Assembly: GCA_947179485.1 (NCBI GenBank)
Contig: OX359246.1
Location: 7,316,001-7,380,000 of the forward strand
Origin: Allacma fusca
Lineage: Eukaryota; Arthropoda; Collembola; Symphypleona; Sminthuridae
Direction: 5' to 3'
Length of the DNA stretch: 64,000 bases
Shown here: piece after piece, positions 57,278 to 64,000 of the stretch
Numbering within the stretch: the first letter of the stretch is position 1
Layout of the letters: every line of letters begins with the position of its first letter
Program-made: the position numbers and the translations under genes
The notes under the pieces: model-generated
What the model was told of the DNA's origin: nothing
Database searches by the model: none
Seen by the model: the letters and a program-made list of their open reading frames with translations, nothing else

Positions 57278-58058
57278 GGGAGCTTCCATAAATGATGTCA
57301 TGGCAAAAATCATAAAAATCCCACCCACTGATTCTAGTGTCATTAAGCCGTCATTTCTGGCGTTAGTGATGGACCCACCCTCATAATGACGTCACTCTCA
57401 CCAAGCACAGAAATTAACCACGTATGTTCTCAAACATTTGTGGTTAAAACGTCCGAAAATCAGCACATTCTTTATCGCAAGAAGCCTCTGTAAATCAGGG
57501 GTCAAATTTTTGTTAGTCTCCCTGAAAGATCATTTTTGAATGTCACTGCTGAATTTTATGTCCCTGCAGGGAGGTCCTCAACGATTTCAAGAATCCCTGC
57601 TGAATAAAGGTCTTCGATTTTCAAAATCCTTGTTAGCAAAATTAATTTCCCTACAAGACGTCAAACCCCTGCCAAATAAGGTTAACCAATCCAAAAACCC
57701 TTGTTTGCGTAACTTTCCCTGTAACAAGCCAATAAATTTGAAAATACCTGCCAAAAAAGGTCAATTTTTAAATCCCTTTTAAATCAAATTTAAAAATTCC
57801 TGTTAGCAAAATACAATCCCTCCCAATTGAGATTTTCCTCGAGATATATGTTTTCCCTGGTATCACTCTTTTGCGGCGTGATAAAGCAATTATTTGAGCA
57901 GCAGATGTCGCATGGTTCCTTGTACCTCCTATTTCATTTAATCGTTGATGATGATGTCACAATGAACTTGTTAGACCCACTGACTGTATCATTCAAGCGT
58001 CAGAAAATTATGAAAGGACCCACTGATACATGGCATGACATCATTTATGGACGCTCCC
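57278..58058. mobile_element. PIF/Harbinger-like MITE
   Basis: Termini GGGAGCTTCCATAAATGATG and, in reverse complement, GGGAGCGTCCATAAATGATG. The 3-bp duplication TTA (57275-57277 and 58059-58061) is the TWA target typical of PIF/Harbinger. The interior has the TCCCTG-rich segment also found at 200-540. The frames at 57540-57782 and 57827-58087 show no domain. It is not the same family as the autonomous element at 36590-39780, judging by the ends. Confidence 0.85.
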
Positions 58059-58759
58059 TTACTGTCTATTTGGTTGAAATCGGCTAGATAGGTTTTTCGA
58101 CAAAAAAGGAAAATTTATTCTACTTTGACGGCGGTAGCTGACGCCACCATACGCGAAGCCTCAAATTATCGCGTAGCGATGATTTTTATATAATTATGTA
58201 ATTTAAAAGTACTACGAAAGTGAACTTATGCACGTTTTACTCATTTGTAGTAATTAAGTATGTATGTTCAAATGCAATAATAATTACAAATGAGAGGAAT
58301 ACGCTATTATCTTCCGTCATAAAATCCTGCCCACGTGAAAGTCAAGATTGTTATCTAATATTTGCATTCAAATAGGAACCCTACTCAGTTTCAAATTCCT
58401 GAAAAGTATGAATATGTACATAAGTCAACAGATGTGATACGTAAGTACAAATGAGGTTATTAATGACTTGGCCATTGCATCGATCTAAATATAGCCTTAA
58501 AAAATTATAATATAAGTTAAGTATGTACCTGTGGAGCAACTTCCATTAACTTTAATTAAAATAGCATATTTGTGTACTTCCTTTGGATATTTACTACCCG
58601 TTTGGCAGGTACTGTGAATAAATTGTCGTAGAAATATCTCGCGTAATTTGTGCTAGGTCATAAAAAAACGTTTCTGTAACGAGGATAATTCTTGTTTTGT
58701 TGTAAATTTGTTATAAATATAAACAGGACTTACTCCTGTAGCCGATAATATATTGAAAT

Positions 58760-60234
58760 CAGTGTTGCGACCAAATCAAATATTTTCAAATCCGAAATTG
58801 AATTTGAATCCGGTTTTCAAATGCAATTTATTCACGCCTCTTAAATTGATTTGAATTTGAAAAACCAAATCAATTGAGTAAATAACCGGTTCGAAAAAAC
58901 CAAATGCAGTGTTTCATTTGAATCCGAATTTTATTTGCATTTCAAATCAACAAATTATCCGAAATTGAATTTGATTTGAAATTGGATTTGAACTTGGTTT
59001 TTCAAGTTTCAGCTAGCCCAAACAGGCGAATAGGGTTAATTATAAGTCAGCCAAACAATTCTACTCACTAAACTCACTGAGAATTCTGCTAACAACTGCG
59101 TAAAGCCTTTTTACAAGTTTAAGTAGTAACAGCATGCATTGCCATTGTTTTCTCAGTCAATAAGTCGGTTCCTGATGGGAATAAGCATACCAGTTGTTGA
59201 AGCTCCTAAGCAAATCTAAATATTTTTGACACATTATGGAATGAGTGTTCATTGTCGTAAAACAAGTTAAAAGCTGCCAAAATAGTAGTTTAACTTATTT
59301 TTTGTGTATTAATTCTAATTTAAATAATAAACTTCCACCACCAAAGCACCCCATTTTTCAGAGATGAGGAAGCGGCACTGGACGAAGCTAAATACGCTTC
59401 CAATTCATTCATTGAATCAAGATTAGGCCGGTCCATTTGACGTTTGTACAGAACATTGTGTTCAGGTTCAACATTAGTGGGCATTTCTTCGGGAATGTTC
59501 ACTATGTTTTAATAGTCCTGAATTACCATGCATAAAGCATGAATCAAAAAGGAAAGGACAAAAAAGCACTTAATTAAATTAGGTGTACCAACATATTACT
59601 GGTGGTGCAAGTAAAAGTATGTTGATTGTTAACATATTGTTTGCACACCAGTAAGTAATTGCTTGTGTATGTTAACTTAATGTTTGATTTTTAAATGGTG
59701 GTGGACGTTGGATGTGTATTTTGAGCATGAATTGCTTGAGTTTCGTCAACTGCTGGATCTTGAGTATCTTCCTGTTCAATTTGAATTTTATTTTATAATA
59801 ATTTTTAACCTGGTACGATATGCTGCAAAAGTGGTATTAGAAATCAAGTGAAATCATGATCGCAACTTTAATCGTAAGAAGCACGTGGTATGTAATTGTC
59901 AGTAACTGCAAGTAATCCACAAATCGATCGTTCGATAGCCCAGAAGATTTCAATGTTTTAGACTTTATGCGACACAATTAAAAACCAAGTTTAAAACCAA
60001 TTTCAAATTCAAATTTTGCATTAAGTCAATCTAGATTCGAAATTGATTTGGTTTTCAAATGATAAAATCATATTTGATTTGAAGTTCATCCTATTTCAAA
60101 GCCAATTTCAAATTACAAACACAACCGAATTTGATTCGATAAACCAATTTATTAGAAAATGTTTATTTGTATTTGGTTCGATTCGCATTTGAAATTGAAT
60201 TTTCAAATATTATTTGCATTTGGTCGCAACACTG
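58760..60234. mobile_element. hAT element remnant, AATTTGAAATTG-word family, with hAT C-terminal relic
   Basis: Termini CAGTGTTGCGACCAAAT on both sides (inverted). The 8-bp duplication ATTGAAAT is exact (58752-58759 and 60235-60242). End zones 58770-59010 and 59990-60230 are filled with AAATTTGATTTGAAATTG words. A minus-strand frame at 59320-59502 ends NELEAYLASSSAASSSLKNGVLWWWK, which resembles the C-terminal dimerisation segment of hAT transposases (x-E-L-x-x-Y-L ... L-x-W-W-K). The element probably derives from an autonomous hAT by internal loss. Confidence 0.88.
59320..59502 (-). pseudogene. hAT transposase C-terminal relic (hATC-like)
   Basis: About 60 codons. The last 27 residues carry ELEAYLAS and LWWWK, the spacing seen in the hATC dimerisation region, ending close to the natural C-terminus. 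No RNase-H fold part was found upstream on the minus strand, so only the tail of the gene survives. An alternative reading as a chance frame cannot be excluded. Confidence 0.5.
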
Positions 60235-60242
60235 ATTGAAAT

Positions 60243-61010
60243 AAAGGGGTGCGGTGAGGAGGCAGAAAATTTGATCCCATCTTATATCCCTGCCCGGGTT
60301 CGTATTTTCAACCTTGGGTTTCAATTTGAGGCCACCTATAGCCCTGGGAAGGAGCTTTTGGACTTTCTTCAACACAACGTATTAGCAAATATACCCAGGT
60401 TTCGAAAACCATTGTTTGAATTTTATTTTCACCTACGTGTAAGCCTCTCTCTAAAATGGAAATGTGAAATTAAATGCCAACTTTCATAAAACTTTGTCCC
60501 GGACATTTATTAACTGTATTTGCACAGCATATTTTAATAGCAAACTGTCTTCTCCTAATATAAATGGATTCGATAGTCACCATTTGTAATTATAAATATA
60601 GCCCGTGACAATATCACCGCTCTTGCTATTGTATAATGTTTTGGCATGCCAGTAGGCCATCTTGCCTTTATGGTAATTTGTACTCACAAATCTATGAAGC
60701 GCGTTTAGGAGAGAGATAGAAGTTTAGAAATAATCGCTTCATCCCGCGCATTTTATATTTTAGACTAGTAAAAGCACTGTTTCACAGGGACAAGGGACAA
60801 TTACTTGAAGAGGCGGCATTGTGATATTTGTGATTGTCGAAATTAAAAAGCCAAACGGCTTACGGATCAAACCCGGTCGTACAAACTTGATGTATGCCTA
60901 AATCGTGCGTGCTTATATAAAGAGTAGCGCTTTAAATAAACGGACAGTTAGTGCTCGTTAATAATAAGGAATGCTTGGCATGCCACCTTTTGGGCGTTGT
61001 GTGAGACCAT
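60243..61010. other. Flank without supportable gene
   Basis: The frame at 60214-60489 starts in the hAT terminus and has no recognised domain. The rest is AT-rich. Confidence 0.4.
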
Positions 61011-61055
61011 CAGAGCTGTCCAAAATACATGCCCCCCAAATACAAATTAATAAAC

Positions 61056-61415
61056 ACATTCTTCAGGTGTCGAAAAATACAAACTACAAAATACATTCTT
61101 CAGGCGTCGAAAATACAAACTACAAAATACATTCTTCAGGCGTCGAAAATACAAACTACAAAATACATTCTTCAGGCGTCGAAAATACAAACTACAAAAT
61201 ACATTCTTCAGGCGTCGAAAATACAAACTACAAAATACATTCTTCAGGCGTCGAAAATACAAACTACAAAATACATTCTTCAGGCGTCGAAAATACAAAC
61301 TACAAAATACATTCTTCAGGCGTCGAAAATACAAACTACAAAATACATTCTTCAGGCGTCGAAAATACAAACTACAAAATACATTCTTCAGGCGTCGAAA
61401 ATACAAACTACAAAA
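61056..61415. repeat. 36-bp minisatellite, about ten units
   Basis: The unit is TTCAGGCGTCGAAAATACAA followed by ACTACAAAATACATTC. Copies are almost identical; the first few bases of the array differ slightly (CAGGTGTCG). Since 36 is a multiple of three, it stays open in several frames on both strands. I do not regard these as genes. Confidence 0.9.
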
Positions 61416-61697
61416 TACTAAATACATACTCAAATCATAGAAAATACAAACTACAAAATACAAAATACATACTCAAATCATAGAAAATACAAACTACAAA
61501 ATACAAAATACATACTCAAATCATAGAAAATACAAACTACAAAATACAAAATACATACTCAAATCATAGAAAATACAAACTACAAAATACTAAATACATA
61601 CTCAAATCATAGAAAATACAAACTACAAAATACTAAATACATACTTAAATCTAAGAAAATACAAACTACAAAATACTAAATACATACTCAAATCATA
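61416..61697. repeat. About 43-bp minisatellite, six to seven units
   Basis: The unit is TACATACTCAAATCATAGAA followed by AATACAAACTACAAAATACAAAA, with small length variants (ATACTAAA). It shares AAATACAAACTACAAAATAC with the 36-bp array and follows it directly. Confidence 0.85.
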
Positions 61698-62140
61698 GAA
61701 AATCATCGCTACGCGATAATTTGAGGCTTCGCGTAGGGTGGCGTCAGCCGCGGCTGTCAAAGTAGGAAAAATTTTCGTGTTTTTCGAAATTTCAGAATTG
61801 TTTTCGAAAAAACTATTGGACCGATTTCAACCAAATAGACAGTAACCATTACTATTTACATAAACAATATTCGCAAAAAGTTTCGTCGAAATCGATTCAG
61901 TAGTTTTAGAGATAACAGTCATTTGACATACAGTCTAAAATTTCAAGAATTGTTTTCGAAAAAACTATCCGGCCGATTTCAACCAAATACGAACTCAGCC
62001 TTACTTTTGATACAAGTAATGTCCATAAAAAGTTTCATTGAAATCGGTTCAGTAGTTTTTGCGTAATCGTGCGGAGGGACACACGGACGTACGGAAGTAC
62101 GGACAAGGCTATTTTACTAGGGGCTGACGCAACCCTAAAA
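61698..62140. mobile_element. AGGGTGGCGTCAGCC-family element
   Basis: Left end AATCATCGCTACGCGATAAT then GTAGGGTGGCGTCAGCCGC; right end ACTAGGGGCTGACGCAACCCTAAAA. Two internal units. It starts right at the last minisatellite unit (CATAGAAAATCATCGC). Similar to the nested copy at 56680-57267 with one unit fewer. Confidence 0.75.
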
Positions 62141-63018
62141 ATGAACCGTATTATGCTTCAAGATGTCATGGCACCATCATCGCCATCGCCATCATTAAGA
62201 CAATCACTTTCAGATTAGTATAAATGATACAATATACAAATATATTTCCAGAAATATTAAAATTCAAATTTAAAATACAAATACCATGAGTAACTTATTG
62301 TTAATTAAAGTACAATTATCCGGAGTAATTTTGACAAGACACAAAATAAAATACTTTGCTTCCACCAAAAGTCTAGAATAAAAATAAAACACTGCATTTT
62401 AATTATAAAATACAAATTAGCAACGCGTTTAAATTTATTCTGTCAACATATCTTGGAAAACATCAAATAATTCGCTATCCAAAAATTATTGAACAAAAGT
62501 AAGCGAACAGGCACGTGATTAGAGTTTATAGGTGTATTTATGCAGATCAAAGTAGATTAACATGACCCTACCTATAGAATATTTCCCCTTAAAACGAATA
62601 ACCCTATAACTCCTGTTAAATCTATTTACATATTTTATGTTCGCTCTCACAAACATTTAATTTTATGCATTTATCCAATAAGCAAGTACTTCAAACCAAG
62701 ACTTGGTTTCAGAATGTTGCAAATTAGTTCTTTTACCTTCAAAATATTTATTTGGATATGTGTTTCAGGCAACATTGACAGTTGCCAGGACTTTAAAAAG
62801 ACGTTGAAATTATATTTTGTATTTTAAATATGGGGTGGGCAAACGTGACAAGATAAATAAGTACAAAACATCATCACGTTCGCAAATCTTTAAAATTGCG
62901 AAATGCAAAATATGGTAGAAATTTTGATGCCGACAAAATATGAGATACAAAATGCCCTTAAAAAATTTACGGGATGTATTTAAAATATTATTTAAAATTC
63001 AATATTTCAACACCTCTG
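62141..63018. other. AT-rich stretch with AAATACAAA words
   Basis: AAAATACAAAT and CAAAATATGAGATACAAAATG words continue the vocabulary of the minisatellites. The end AACACCTCTG (63009-63018) is the inverse of a hAT-like CAGAGGTGTT, and CAGAGCTGTCC lies at 61011. A single large element 61011-63018 is possible, but the flanking 8 bp (GAGACCAT and CAAATAAT) do not match. Confidence 0.35.
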
Positions 63019-63029
63019 CAAATAATAAT

Positions 63030-64000
63030 GATGCAAAAATCCTTCGAATTACCCGTAAATAAGCTAGATCTTGTGGTTGAAGCCCAGATGTGTTACCTGT
63101 CAAGTTTGGCTCCAGTTGATGACACAACGACCCAACTGTGACCTCCTAGGACAATATCACACACAAACCAGATTTGGCACCTAAAAATCATTCGAATTAC
63201 TCGCAAATAAACTAGATCTTTTGGTGTAAGCCCATATGTATGTATGTATTTTAGGGGGTCCCACAACCAAAGTTATGGGACACTGCTCAGGCCATCAGTG
63301 GGCCCATTGCAGATTACCCTGTCGAACATGTTAATTTACGAATAGCATTGGAAGAGTGAGCATGGGATGTTCACTTTCCCGAATTTGCTTATCCGATTTC
63401 GTATCCCTAAGTTGCTATTTGGGCAACTGCTTCACTAAGATATGCAATCTACTCAAGTTATTTCAGGGGCTCCGGCTGCTATTCTACCAAGAGTAAAATG
63501 CAGGTGAGCCTCTGCACTTTATGCAGAACCTGAGGAATGTGCCAGATATTGGGACACTCACCCCCAAGTCAATACCTCAAGGCAATGACGTGGATTCGTG
63601 GTGATCACTGCTAAATCTAAATGTCACAAAAGCCTATGGGTGCAAACTACCCGGGAATCAAGTGCTGATTCGGTGGTGACAAATCACTAACAGCACAAGG
63701 TAGCGTTATGGTGCAAGACGCTCGCCCGGTAGACACTTGACAGCAGGGATCACAACTCTCCAAGCAGTGAGACTCGGGTGGTGGAGACAAAAAAAAAGAA
63801 TTATGTGTCTCAAAGTTTTTATGCAGATCTGCCAAAAGATAAGGGAGCTCAGATGAGCACAACCTCACCTCTCGACAGTCCTGTAGCAACCTTTGTAAGC
63901 CCATGTGTGTTGCCTGTCAAGTTTGGTTCCAGTTGGTGACACGATGACCCATCTGTGACACCCGAGGTCAATATTTTACCCATACCTAAGATGATTAATT
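63030..64000. repeat. Diverged repeats with CTAGATCTT-TTGG and CCTGTCAAGTTTGG phrases
   Basis: AAATCCTTCGAATTACCCGTAAATAAGCTAGATCTTG (63039) and AAATCATTCGAATTACTCGC (63186) begin similar units. AAGCCCAGATGTGTTACCTGTCAAGTTTGG (63082) recurs as AAGCCCATGTGTGTTGCCTGTCAAGTTTGG (63898). Between them (63240-63890) is a less AT-rich stretch of unknown nature; the minus frame at 63647-63904 has no recognised domain. The unit runs off the window edge. Confidence 0.5.

Larger units (their letters stand above)
56402..58188. mobile_element. AGGGTGGCGTCAGCC-family element (outer), twice invaded
   Basis: The left end AGGGTGGCGTCAGCCCCCTA is at 56402. The right end GGTAGCTGACGCCACCATACG, then the TTATCGCGTAGCGATGA hairpin, ends at about 58188. 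Block U2 near 25600 shows the empty site. A second member of the same family (about 56680-57267, opposite orientation) and a Harbinger-like MITE (57278-58058) are inserted in it; without them the host unit reads TTATGTAA, then GTAATGGTTACTGTCTATTTGG, as in intact copies. Confidence 0.75.
55630..58570. repeat. Receptor upstream block U3
   Basis: Homologous to U2 (24841-26000) on both sides of the 56402-58188 insertion. TTCAGAAGTTTGAACTTC follows the start codon side, and GTAATTTAAAAGTACTACG resumes after the insertion. No gene. Confidence 0.7.

Noticed and set aside
60971-61483. Long open frames (plus and minus strand) encoding 12-residue repeats
   Set aside because: They are produced by the 36-bp minisatellite, whose period is a multiple of three, so several frames stay open at once. 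No start context or non-repeat domain supports a protein.
61056-61697. CRISPR-like array
   Set aside because: The repeats are directly abutting and the whole unit is conserved. There are no unique spacers, no cas genes, and the context is eukaryotic.

Overview
The window reads as AT-rich arthropod nuclear DNA. It has spliced genes with GT..AG introns, insect-type seven-transmembrane chemoreceptor-like genes, and very dense transposon cover. No bacterial operon logic, rRNA, tRNA or CRISPR array was seen. The species cannot be fixed from the sequence; a springtail or another basal hexapod is only a guess.

Layout. 1-1740: worn repeats and a small hAT-like element. About 2300-11240: a fossil Polinton/Maverick block (minus-strand integrase fragment, small proteins, FtsK/HerA-type packaging ATPase, protein-primed DNA polymerase B), flanked on the left by a PIF1-type helicase region and on the right by a spliced-looking coiled-coil gene. 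11640-26000 and 52600-58570: diverged segmental duplicates holding three intact two-exon chemoreceptor-like genes, all on the minus strand (14508-15804, 22229-24840, 52974-55629), plus one orphan copy of the upstream block (about 11640-14490). 26000-36560: short non-autonomous elements and AT-rich DNA without a supportable gene. 36590-39780: a complete-looking PIF/Harbinger transposon with converging MADF-BESS and DDE transposase genes. 40783-52190 and 56402-62140: a stack of nested non-autonomous elements, a 5'-truncated LINE and minisatellites. 63030-64000: diverged repeats.

The most striking content is a set of hAT-type non-autonomous elements. Each has 8-bp target-site duplications (TSDs), and each family carries its own short word (often a palindrome) repeated many times next to its ends. 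Examples are GGTTTAAACC, TAGGCCTA, GGTACCCG, TTCGGTACCG, GGGCATTTT, CAGTTCAGTT, CAAGTTCGGG, GGTCTGGTCC, CCTCACGAGG, CACTATCCAC and TTACGCGGAG. Many sit inside one another, some inside their own family, and eight pairs of TSDs match exactly. Two copies of the GGTTTAAACC family are almost identical by eye, which implies recent activity. A remnant resembling a hAT transposase C-terminus lies inside one element (58760-60234). Comparison of the duplicated receptor blocks gives occupied and empty sites that support several insertions independently.
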